From Opitutaceae bacterium (GTDB taxonomy: Bacteria > Verrucomicrobiota > Verrucomicrobiia > Opitutales > Opitutaceae), in the NCBI GenBank assembly GCA_016794785.1, contig JAEUHC010000009.1:1-64000 (forward strand): a DNA stretch of 64,000 nucleotides. Direction: 5' to 3'. Shown here piece by piece: positions 15,504 to 22,884 of this stretch. The translations under genes were made by a program, and so were the position numbers. Numbering within the stretch: position 1 is the first letter of the stretch; every line of letters starts with the position of its first letter. The notes under the pieces are model-generated. The model did no database searches. It was not told the DNA's origin and saw only the letters and a program-made list of their open reading frames with translations.

Positions 15504-15526
15504 AAGCTTGGGAAAAGGGCGGTCGG

Positions 15527-15690
15527 ATTTGCCACAAATTTGTCAGCAAATGGGATTCTAGCTTGTCTTCGTTGCCGATTGTTGCATCTTCTTTCCTGTT
15601 CTAACTAACTACATATCAACCTTAAAGCACGCTCAGTGAAGCTTTTCGGTCGTTGATTCTCCCCCGTTTCGAATCCCCGTGGGGACGCCA
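15527..15690 (+). repeat. att-like direct repeat, copy A, ending in a tRNA-Glu 3' fragment
   Basis: About 164 bases that match 17417-17579 in order and spacing (same ATTTGCCAC...ATTTGTCAGCAA start, TTGTTGC/GTTGC blocks, CTAACT...AAAGCACGCT, CTTTTCGGT). The last 23 bases (15668-15690) are identical in both copies and read as T-loop, T-stem 3' strand, acceptor 3' strand, discriminator G and CCA of a tRNA-Glu-like gene. The remainder of the tRNA is absent, so this is an att end and not a tRNA gene. Near its start ACAAATTTGT (15534-15543) is a perfect palindrome between ATTTGC and GCAAAT. Confidence 0.8.
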
Positions 15691-16256
15691 CCGTTACACT
15701 TTCCCGATTAGGGAAAGACATGGACAAATCAGGACTGTCATCCGGCCAACTAACGACTTCGGCATTTTCCGCAGGAATGTCGGTTTGGACAACCTTGGCC
15801 GACAAATGAACCTACGGGCCAACCATGAGCGGGGCGCGGGCCGGATGCCAACTGCGCGGCTTTTTGTGGGAATCGTCACTGAGCGGCTTCTCGGCTATGA
15901 ACCCTCCATGGTTTCGGGAGCGAAATTTCGCCTACGTCAGACTGAACACCCCAACGCCTTGCCCGCCTCGTGGCGCTTGTCCTTGGCCAACAGCGGGGAA
16001 ACCCGCGGCCTCTTTCATCCGCGATGAGTCCGGGCCAAACTGAAGTAGGGGTGCGACCCCCCAAGCTATGTTCTCCGCATTCAGCGGTGCGCACGTCACA
16101 CGCTCAAGGTGTTTGAAGAGAAAACGCCAGGTGCTTGGGCGACGAGTAAGTGCCGCCGCTGGTTCCGGAGCGTAGAGGTGACAGCCGGTTTGAGGTCCAA
16201 GGAGAATGGCAAAGTATCACCTTGAAAATAGATATATAATTACGTAACGTTATATT
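15691..16256. other. 566-base region without a recognised gene
   Basis: No frame here has a convincing start, ribosome site or family match; short frames in both directions look like chance. It begins with a 7-base hairpin (CTTTCCC/GGGAAAG, 15699-15717) right after the att end. Towards its right end it becomes AT-rich and holds a palindrome TTACGTAA (16240-16247), which probably belongs to the promoter of the following gene pair. Confidence 0.5.
16222..16256 (+). promoter_or_regulatory. Candidate promoter/operator of the nucleotidyltransferase pair
   Basis: An AT-rich stretch in GC-rich surroundings, with TTGAAA at 16222, TATAAT at 16235-16240 and the overlapping palindromes TTACGTAA (16240-16247) and AACGTT (16246-16251). 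The spacing between the first two blocks is too short for a standard promoter, so the exact -35/-10 pair is uncertain. The palindromes next to the start fit an autoregulated toxin-antitoxin operator. Confidence 0.35.
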
Positions 16257-16805
16257 GTGCCATATGAATCGCTCAGCCGAAATCGAATCGTCCAAGCGCT
16301 CCGCCGCTTGGGAGAGCTGGCGCATGAGCAAAAAGTAACGCTCGAAATCTCCCTCTATGGCGGCGCGGTGTTCACGCTGGTTTATGGCTCACGCGACGCG
16401 ACCAAGGATGTGGATGCCGTGGTTCGACCGAGTGAAATCGGCCAAACCCTAGCCGCGAAGGTGGCGGCGGAACTCGGCCTGCCTGATGATTGGCTGAATG
16501 ACGACGTGAAACAATTTCTAGCCGAGAAGGAGGCCAAGCGCAGCCTCCCCGAAGGCGATTTCGGCGATGGCATCCGGATCGTGATCCCTACGGCGGCTTA
16601 TCTTCTCGCGATGAAACTTCGCGCCTGTCGCCCGCCCTTGCCTGGTTACGCCGGCGATTACGGCGATATTCGTTTCTTGGTTCAAAAAATGGGAATCGGA
16701 TCAGTCGACGAGGCCGAAGCCATCCACGACAAATTCTTTCCGCACGATGCGCTCACGGCCGAAGCCCGGGAGGTCGTCAAAGGCGCCGTTCAGGCCCGAA
16801 CATGA
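16257..16805 (+). CDS. Nucleotidyltransferase-fold protein (DUF6036-like), candidate toxin
   Basis: A 182-residue protein opened by GTG; no in-frame ATG lies nearby. It has the nucleotidyltransferase signature GG (residues 35-36) followed by D51-x-D53 (KDVDAVV), with a conserved later block IVIPTAAYLLAMKLRACRP and DYGDIRFLV. This layout matches small DUF6036/AbiEii-type nucleotidyltransferases, some of which act as toxins. Its stop overlaps the partner start (ATGA), as in two-gene toxin-antitoxin modules. It lies between the two att-like repeats. The toxin role is inferred. Confidence 0.65.
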   Translation: MPYESLSRNRIVQALRRLGELAHEQKVTLEISLYGGAVFTLVYGSRDATKDVDAVVRPSEIGQTLAAKVAAELGLPDDWLNDDVKQFLAEKEAKRSLPEGDFGDGIRIVIPTAAYLLAMKLRACRPPLPGYAGDYGDIRFLVQKMGIGSVDEAEAIHDKFFPHDALTAEAREVVKGAVQART

Positions 16806-17350
16806 TCACACGTCCAAAATCTTTGAAGGAAGTTGCCGAGCAGTCCGCCTCGCTCAGCGAGTTCGGCCTGAATCTGCGCGACTGGCTCCATGAGTTGCGG
16901 CGTGCATCGTCGCGCACCCAAGCCGTAGCCGCCATTGCCGACGAACCTCCCCGGCTTCAGAAGAAATTTCCGCAGGGCGACGTTGCCGATGCGTGGCTGG
17001 CAGCCTATGCAGAGCACTTGGCGCAAAAAATCCACCGCACTGCGCCGAGGTGGGCTTTCGCTCCCGGCCGCGTTGCGACGAACCCGATTTTCGACGCTGG
17101 CGCCGATAGTCCGATGCTCCGCTTCTTGGCTTTGGCGCATGCGCCCGCGGCCTTCAAGCGTCGGAACATCTTCACGCCCTCCGTGGATCTTCCGCTCCGT
17201 CTGCGCGCCGGACGGCCCACGAAATCGATCGAAGAGAAACGGAAAAACAATGCTGAGCGCCAGCGTCGGTTCCGGAGAGCGCGCCTCGAAGAATTGGCCG
17301 CACTGCGAAAGCTCTTCGCACGTAAACATCCTCTGGGCAAGGCAGGCTGA
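16802..17350 (+). CDS. Partner protein of the nucleotidyltransferase, candidate antitoxin
   Basis: A 182-residue basic protein. The N-terminal third is helical; the middle has PMLRFLALAHAPAAFKRRNIFTP, and the C-terminus is strongly basic (KSIEEKRKNNAERQRRFRRARLEEL), which could bind DNA or RNA. I know no firm family name. Coupling with the upstream nucleotidyltransferase by a 4-base overlap and the position between att repeats suggest one cargo unit. Which partner is toxic cannot be told from sequence. Confidence 0.5.
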   Translation: MITRPKSLKEVAEQSASLSEFGLNLRDWLHELRRASSRTQAVAAIADEPPRLQKKFPQGDVADAWLAAYAEHLAQKIHRTAPRWAFAPGRVATNPIFDAGADSPMLRFLALAHAPAAFKRRNIFTPSVDLPLRLRAGRPTKSIEEKRKNNAERQRRFRRARLEELAALRKLFARKHPLGKAG

Positions 17351-17416
17351 CGTAGTCTGCGACGTAAGCGCACTGACAAGTGAAGATCGCGCTATTCAAA
17401 TCACGCGGGGCGAAAA

Positions 17417-17579
17417 ATTTGCCACGGATTTGTCAGCAACTCCGTTTCCACCTTGTTTTTGTTGCCTCTCTCTGCATCGTATCGCTTGTTCTAATTCACT
17501 AACAAACAACTCAAAGCACGCTTGACGAAGCCTTTCGGTTGTCAGGTTGCTAGCGGTTCGAATCCCCGTGGGGACGCCA
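17417..17579 (+). repeat. att-like direct repeat, copy B (outer element end)
   Basis: The second copy of the repeat at 15527-15690, imperfect except for the identical final 23 bases (17557-17579) with the tRNA-Glu-like T-loop to CCA sequence. Bases just before (AGCGG) pair only partly with the expected T-stem, so the tRNA body is not here. Chromosomal sequence starts right after; the next gene begins 53 bases downstream. This is taken as the true right boundary of the integrated DNA. Confidence 0.8.
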
Positions 17580-17632
17580 GCGGCGGAGCGAGCGAACCGT
17601 CGCACCGCTCCTCGCCCCCGGATTTCTTCCCC

Positions 17633-18991
17633 ATGAAACGTCTACTGCTGTTGCTGTTCGCGGTGTTCGCCTTCGCGGTTCTCCGCGCCGCGGAATCGAA
17701 ACGTCCCAACATCCTCCTCATCGTCTCCGACGATCAGGGCTACGCCGATGCGGGCTTCCAAGGATGCAAGGACATCCCGACGCCGCACCTCGACGAACTC
17801 GCGCGCGGCGGCGTGGTGTTCACGCAGGGCTATGTATCGCATCCGTTTTGCAGCCCCACGCGCGCCGGGCTGATGACGGGCCGCTACCAGCACCGCTTCG
17901 GCCACGAGAACAACCCGTTCTACGATCCGGCGGATCGCCGTGAGGGGTTGCCGGTCGCGGAGAAACTATTGCCGGAATATCTGCGTGCCGCGGGCTACGT
18001 GACCGGCTGGGTGGGCAAGTGGCACCTCGGCGCGGCGCCGGAGTTCCGGCCGGAGCGCCGCGGATTTGCAGAGACCTTTGGGTTCATCGGCGGCGGCCAT
18101 CGTTTCCAGAACTGGACCGCGAATCCGGCGGTCGAATATATGGTGCCCTTGGAGCGCAACGGTGTGGCCGTGGCGGTGTCGGGGCATCTCACGGGTGTGC
18201 TCGGCCGCGAGGCCGCGGATTTCGTGCGGCGGCATGCGGCCGCGCCGTGGTTCCTCTATCTCGCCTTCAACGCCCCGCACACGCCGCACGAGCCCACGGC
18301 CGAGCGCCTGGCGCAGTTTGCCGCCATCGCGGATCCGAAGCGCCGCGCCTATGCGGCGCAGGTGAGTCTCCTCGACGATGCCATCGGCGAGACGCTCGCC
18401 GCGCTGCGTGCGAGCGGCCAGGCGGAGCGCACCCTGGTATTTTTCTTCAGCGACAACGGCGGCCCCATCGCCGTCAACGGCTCGCTCAACACCCCGCTGC
18501 GCGACGGCAAGGGCTCCGTCTATGAGGGCGGGGTGCGGGTGCCGTTTGTGCTGCGCTGGCCGGCGGCGCTCCCGGCCGGCGCGCGCTCCGCCGCGGCGGT
18601 GAGCGCGCTTGATGTGTTTGCGACCGCGCTCGCCGCCGCCGGTGCGCCGATGCCGGCGGATCGGGTGCGCGACAGTGTGGACCTCGTGCCCTTCATCACG
18701 GGTGCAAAGACCGGCGCGCCCCATGAACGGCTCTTCTGGCGGGCGCAGCGCGGCCAGCGGGCCGTGCGCGATGCCGAAGGCTGGAAACTCGTCCGTCAGG
18801 ACGGCCGAGCCGACGAACTCTACCATCTCTCAGCTGATCCCGGCGAGGACATGAATCTCGCGGCCCGCGAGCCCGATCGCGTGCGAGCGCTGGCGGCCGA
18901 TCTGGCGGCCTGGGAGCGGGAACTCGTGCCACCGGCATTTCCGGGTGCGACCGCCCGTGCGGCGGCTAAAGCGGCGAAGAAGAAAAACTGA
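17633..18991 (+). CDS. Secreted sulfatase (arylsulfatase family, S1)
   Basis: A 452-residue protein starting at ATG 17633, which begins a signal peptide (MKRLLLLLFAVFAFAVLRA). The catalytic motif CSPTRAGLMTGR (Cys near residue 65, to be oxidised to formylglycine) is intact, and the metal-binding DD near residue 31 (VSDDQGYAD) and the later FSDNGG motif are present. S1 sulfatases remove sulfate esters from polysaccharides or glycans in the periplasm or outside. The gene lies immediately right of the integrated element, whose insertion replaced its upstream DNA. The substrate is unknown. Confidence 0.9.
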   Translation: MKRLLLLLFAVFAFAVLRAAESKRPNILLIVSDDQGYADAGFQGCKDIPTPHLDELARGGVVFTQGYVSHPFCSPTRAGLMTGRYQHRFGHENNPFYDPADRREGLPVAEKLLPEYLRAAGYVTGWVGKWHLGAAPEFRPERRGFAETFGFIGGGHRFQNWTANPAVEYMVPLERNGVAVAVSGHLTGVLGREAADFVRRHAAAPWFLYLAFNAPHTPHEPTAERLAQFAAIADPKRRAYAAQVSLLDDAIGETLAALRASGQAERTLVFFFSDNGGPIAVNGSLNTPLRDGKGSVYEGGVRVPFVLRWPAALPAGARSAAAVSALDVFATALAAAGAPMPADRVRDSVDLVPFITGAKTGAPHERLFWRAQRGQRAVRDAEGWKLVRQDGRADELYHLSADPGEDMNLAAREPDRVRALAADLAAWERELVPPAFPGATARAAAKAAKKKN

Positions 18992-19069
18992 TCCGCGGGC
19001 CGGTTTCGGCGCGGTGCCGGAGACAAAGGCGGCATGGACAAGGCCGCGCCGGCTTGGTTCAACCGTCGG

Positions 19070-21586
19070 ATGCGCCTCCGCTTTTTCGCGCCCCTTGGCC
19101 TCTGCCTCAGTGCCACGCTTTCGGCTCAGGTCCCCCCGCCGCCGGTTTTCACGACACAGCCCGTGTCGTTTTCCGGATTCGTCGGTGATCCGCTCACGCT
19201 CACGGCTGTCGCCGAGGGTGACGCGCCCATCACCTACCAGTGGCATAAGAACACGCTGCCCATGGCCGGCGCCACGGGCACGGCGATCAGTTTTACCACG
19301 CTCGAACTCGCGGATACGGCGGTTTACTACGCTGTCGCGACCAATGCCGGCGGCGCCACCCTCTCGCAGACGGCCGCCATTTTCGTCACCAAGCGCCCGC
19401 AGACCATCACATTTGCACCGCCGGTCACAGGGGCGGCCGCGGGCTCGAGCATCACGCTCGCTGCGACTTCAAGCTCGGGTTTGCCGGTCACGCTTTCGCT
19501 GGTCTCCGGAGCGGCGACGCTGACGGGCAGCCGGCTGACGGGCGATGGCGGCACAGTCGTCGTCCGCGCCACGCAGGCTGGTGATGCCTTCTACGCCGCG
19601 GCTGATGCCGTGGATCGGACCTTCTTGTTTGTCGCAGGGGGGCTCGGGGCTTTCATCACGAGCCCGCCACTCGACACGACCGTCAACGCCGGCACGTTGG
19701 CGACCCTGCGCGTCTCGGCGGTCGGCTCGCCGGCGCCAACTTTTCAATGGCAGAAGGACGGCGTCGTGATCGCGGGTGCCACAGCCAATACGTTCACAGT
19801 GGCCAGCGCCACCCTCGCTGATGCGGGTAGCTACACCGTCGTCGTGAAAAATCCAGGCGCCGTTGCCTCCGCGAGCGCGACCCTCATCGTTCGCGCCCCG
19901 CCGGTGATCACCGCTCAGCCCGCGAGCCGCACCGTCAACGCGGGCGACAGCGTGAGCTTCAGCGTGGCGCTTACCGGTGTCCCCGCCCCGACCTACCAAT
20001 GGCGCCGCAACGGCACAGCGATTGCGGGTGCCACGCGCGACACGTTGGCCATCGCCAGCGCCACGGTCGCAAACGCCGGCCGCTATGAGGTGGTCGTCAC
20101 CAACGCCCTTGGCACCGCGACGAGCGAGGCGGCGGTGCTCACGGTCAGCGTGCGCGATTTCACCGGCGTGTATTTCGGGCGGTTTGCCGGCGGCGCGGGT
20201 GATGCCGCGCTGTTGGTGCGGGGCGATCGCACGGGAGTGTTTCTCGGCCACCTGCCCGCGGCCTCGGCCGGGCTCGCGGTGCTGAATGTGAGCATCGATT
20301 TTTCGGGCCGCTTCTCGACGACGACGACCACGCTCGGCGCCACGCCGCGGGCGGTGACGCTCCGCGGGACGATCGACGAGACAGCGGGCACGATGGCGGG
20401 CGACGTCACCGGACTCAACGTGGTCTTCGACGGTGTGCGTGCCGCCGCCATCGGGCCCGCGTCGGCGTCGGCGGGGCTCTTTTCCCTCGCACTCATCGGC
20501 AGCGCCGCCGGCCGTGGCCAGGCGATCGTGGGTGCTGACGGGCAGGCGATGCTGCTTCTGGTCAACAACACCGTGCTCGATTCTGCGCGCGGCACGCTTA
20601 CGTCCGGCGGTCGGCTCGCCGTGGCGACCACCGCGGCGCAGGCTCCGCTCGATGTGACCTTCAACGGCGGCCTCCTCTCAGGATCGTTGCGCGTGGGCAA
20701 CTCCACCGGTTCGATCGCCGGCGCGATCGAGGCGCTGGCGGGCGCGGAGCGGCTGATCAATCTTTCGGTGCGCAGCGCCACGCAGGCGGGGGTGGCTTCG
20801 CTGCTCACGGGCTTTGTGATCACCGGCACCGGGGCGAAGCAGGTGCTCGTGCGCGTGGCGGGCCCCGCGCTTGCGGTCGCGCCTTTCAACGTGCCTGGCG
20901 CGCTCGCCGATCCGTCGCTGCAGCTGGTGCGCGGCACGACGAACGTGGCCGCCAACAACGACTGGGGCGCGCCGGCCGCCAACGCAGCGGCCATCACGGC
21001 GGCGGCGGCGCGCGTGGGGGCGTTTCCGTTTCGTGCGGGCAGCGCCGATGCCGCGCTGCTGACCACGCTTCAGCCCGGCGCCTACTCCGTGGCGGTGGGG
21101 GGCGGCAACGGCACGGTGCTGACGGAAATCTACGAGGTCCTCGATGCTGCGGAGACGCCCGGGGCGCGGCGGATTTCCAACCTCTCCGTGCGCGGCCTCG
21201 TGGCGCCGGGCACGCCGTTCATCGCGGGCTTTGTGATCGGCGGCAATGCGCCGCAGCGCGTGCTGTTGCGCGGAGTCGGCCCGACACTCGGCGCGGCGCC
21301 CTTCAACGTCCAAGGCGCGCTGCCCAACCCTGATCTTACGCTTTACCGCGGTCCGGCCGTGGTGAAGACCAACGACGATTGGTTCCGCGATCCCGACGCC
21401 GCGCTGATCCGTGATGCGGCGACGCGCGCGGGTGCGTTTGCCCTCGGCGCGGCGAGCACCGATGCCTCGATCCTCATCTGGCTCGAGCCCGGCGCCTACA
21501 CGCTGCAAGTGGGCGTGCCCGCCGGCACGCCGGCGGCCGGGATGACGGGCCTCGTGCTCGCGGAGATCTACGAGGCGGCGCCGTAA
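19070..21586 (+). CDS. Secreted Ig-like domain protein with a duplicated C-terminal domain
   Basis: An 838-residue protein; I chose ATG 19070 because it opens a signal peptide (MRLRFFAPLGLCLSATLSA). It carries three Ig-like domains, each with a YQW/FQW and later Y-x-V-V pattern, at about residues 20-105, 195-275 and 280-365. A unique segment follows (VYFGRFAGGAGDAALLV), and then two copies of a roughly 130-residue domain beginning LSVRSATQAG / LSVRGLVAPG and sharing VL-R-x-GP-L, APFNV-GAL and a NDW/NDDW block. No PEP-CTERM tail is present. A surface adhesion or matrix role is likely but unproven. Confidence 0.75.
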   Translation: MRLRFFAPLGLCLSATLSAQVPPPPVFTTQPVSFSGFVGDPLTLTAVAEGDAPITYQWHKNTLPMAGATGTAISFTTLELADTAVYYAVATNAGGATLSQTAAIFVTKRPQTITFAPPVTGAAAGSSITLAATSSSGLPVTLSLVSGAATLTGSRLTGDGGTVVVRATQAGDAFYAAADAVDRTFLFVAGGLGAFITSPPLDTTVNAGTLATLRVSAVGSPAPTFQWQKDGVVIAGATANTFTVASATLADAGSYTVVVKNPGAVASASATLIVRAPPVITAQPASRTVNAGDSVSFSVALTGVPAPTYQWRRNGTAIAGATRDTLAIASATVANAGRYEVVVTNALGTATSEAAVLTVSVRDFTGVYFGRFAGGAGDAALLVRGDRTGVFLGHLPAASAGLAVLNVSIDFSGRFSTTTTTLGATPRAVTLRGTIDETAGTMAGDVTGLNVVFDGVRAAAIGPASASAGLFSLALIGSAAGRGQAIVGADGQAMLLLVNNTVLDSARGTLTSGGRLAVATTAAQAPLDVTFNGGLLSGSLRVGNSTGSIAGAIEALAGAERLINLSVRSATQAGVASLLTGFVITGTGAKQVLVRVAGPALAVAPFNVPGALADPSLQLVRGTTNVAANNDWGAPAANAAAITAAAARVGAFPFRAGSADAALLTTLQPGAYSVAVGGGNGTVLTEIYEVLDAAETPGARRISNLSVRGLVAPGTPFIAGFVIGGNAPQRVLLRGVGPTLGAAPFNVQGALPNPDLTLYRGPAVVKTNDDWFRDPDAALIRDAATRAGAFALGAASTDASILIWLEPGAYTLQVGVPAGTPAAGMTGLVLAEIYEAAP

Positions 21587-21642
21587 GCCTGGACGCGCCG
21601 CGCCTCGTTCTGATTCGTGGGCTCGCCGCGCGGCGGCTCATC

Positions 21643-22284
21643 TCACGCGTAGCGATCCTCGGTCCACGGGTCGGCGGTGTTGGAGTAGCCGCGCACTTCC
21701 CAGAAACCGAGCTTGTCCTCGGCGAGAAACGTGATGCCGCTCACAAATTTCGATCCCTTCCAGGCGTAGAGCTTGGGGATGATCACCCGTGCGGGGCCGC
21801 CGTGCTCGCGCGACACGGGCGCGCCGTCAAAGCTCGTCGCCACCAGGACGTCGTCATCGAGGCAGGCGGCGAGGGCGACGTTGGTCGAGTAGCCGTCGTA
21901 GCCGGTGAAATAGACGAACTTCGCCTCGGGCTTCGGCTGCACCAGCTCGTAGAGCGTGGTGAAGGCCACGCCGCCCCAGCGGCAGTCGTATTTGCTCCAC
22001 GTCGTCACGCAGTGAAAATCGCTCACGTCGGCGACCTGCGGCAGCGCGTTGAACTGCGCCCATGAGAGAGTGACCGGCTTTTCGACGAGGCCGTCGAGCT
22101 TGAGCGTCCACTTGTCGTGGGGGATCTCGGGTTGCACGCCGAGGTCGAGCACCGGGAAGCCGGCGGTGAGCTTCTGCCCGGGCGGCAGGCGATCCCGCGA
22201 GGCCACGGCGCGCGCGGCGACACCGCGGGCCTTCTGCTTCTCGGCCCACTTCTGCTTCGCTTCGATGTAGCGTTCCTTCGACAT
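21643..22284 (-). CDS. MsrP/YedY-like molybdopterin oxidoreductase
   Basis: A 213-residue protein of the sulfite oxidase/YedY fold. The molybdenum-ligand Cys lies in SDFHCVTTWSKYD (about residue 92), with the expected GVAFTTLYEL and YDGYSTNV blocks and the C-terminal WEVRGYSNTADPWTEDRY. There is no Tat signal at the N-terminus, unlike periplasmic MsrP, so it may act in the cytoplasm. A small membrane protein gene lies 46 bases upstream on the same strand and could be its electron partner. The substrate is unknown. Confidence 0.8.
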   Translation of the reverse strand: MSKERYIEAKQKWAEKQKARGVAARAVASRDRLPPGQKLTAGFPVLDLGVQPEIPHDKWTLKLDGLVEKPVTLSWAQFNALPQVADVSDFHCVTTWSKYDCRWGGVAFTTLYELVQPKPEAKFVYFTGYDGYSTNVALAACLDDDVLVATSFDGAPVSREHGGPARVIIPKLYAWKGSKFVSGITFLAEDKLGFWEVRGYSNTADPWTEDRYA

Positions 22285-22330
22285 GGCGCGGACGCTACGA
22301 ACGGTGCCGCCGTGCGCAAGCGTCGCGGCG

Positions 22331-22837
22331 CTACGCCTCGCTCGCCAGCGCCTGCCGGATCGGTGCGCGTCGGCGCCAGTAGTAGGTGAATAAGCCGCCT
22401 TGCAGGGCCACCGAGGCCACGGCGACGACGCCCATGGTGAGGCGGTTGAGAAACGCCAGGTAGGTCTCGACGCTCATCCCCCACTGCTCGGCGCTGAACG
22501 CGATCACGTTCCGGAGGTAATCGGGCAGTGGCGGCAGCGGCACGAACCACAGGCGGGCCGCGCAATAGGCCAGCACCGCCGCGAGCAGGATCGGCTGGCT
22601 CGCGAGCAGCCAGCGCATCCCGCCTGCTTCGCCGCGCCCCAGCTGGGCGACGCCGTGCAGCTCGGCGGCGCCGGCGCCGGCCGCGGCCACGCCGATTAGC
22701 GCGAGCGCGACCTTGTGGTCCAGCGCGGACACGAGAGCGAAAGCGCCCGCGAGGGCCAGCACGCCCAGGCCGTCGAACCGCGCGATTCGCAGCACGCGGG
22801 CGAGCACGACTTCTGGCAAGGGCGGCGGCGTGGGCAT
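22331..22837 (-). CDS. Small membrane protein upstream of the molybdoenzyme
   Basis: A 168-residue protein with about four hydrophobic segments. The start at 22837 (MPTPPPLPEV) is preferred over an in-frame ATG at 22876 because that leader is charged and unlike the rest. Three His residues lie in or near the membrane part (DHKVALA, ELHGVAQ), but a clear haem or ferric-reductase motif is missing. Its position suggests a partner of the MsrP-like enzyme, in the way MsrQ serves MsrP; this is context only. Confidence 0.5.
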   Translation of the reverse strand: MPTPPPLPEVVLARVLRIARFDGLGVLALAGAFALVSALDHKVALALIGVAAAGAGAAELHGVAQLGRGEAGGMRWLLASQPILLAAVLAYCAARLWFVPLPPLPDYLRNVIAFSAEQWGMSVETYLAFLNRLTMGVVAVASVALQGGLFTYYWRRRAPIRQALASEA

Positions 22838-22884
22838 GGAAGGATTGTCATTCCTCCCGCGGGCCCGGAAGCTCAAGCCTCTTC

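Larger units (their letters stand above)
1..17579. mobile_element. Integrative and conjugative element, right part
   Basis: A block of conjugation genes (relaxase C-terminus, coupling protein, VirB2-VirB10 set) is followed by two att-like direct repeats that end in a tRNA 3' fragment, after which ordinary chromosomal genes begin. Most genes run rightward as one tightly packed operon with stop-start overlaps. The left end, the integrase and the intact target tRNA are not in the window, so the element is larger than shown. That this is an ICE and not an integrated plasmid is an inference from the tRNA-type att sites. Confidence 0.85.

Noticed and set aside
15668..15690. Possible tRNA genes at the two repeat ends
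   Set aside because: Only T-loop to CCA is present in each; no anticodon arm, D-arm or 5' acceptor strand precedes them.
15691..16256. Short open frames in both directions between att copy A and the nucleotidyltransferase
   Set aside because: No ribosome sites, no family resemblance and mutually overlapping; treated as non-coding.
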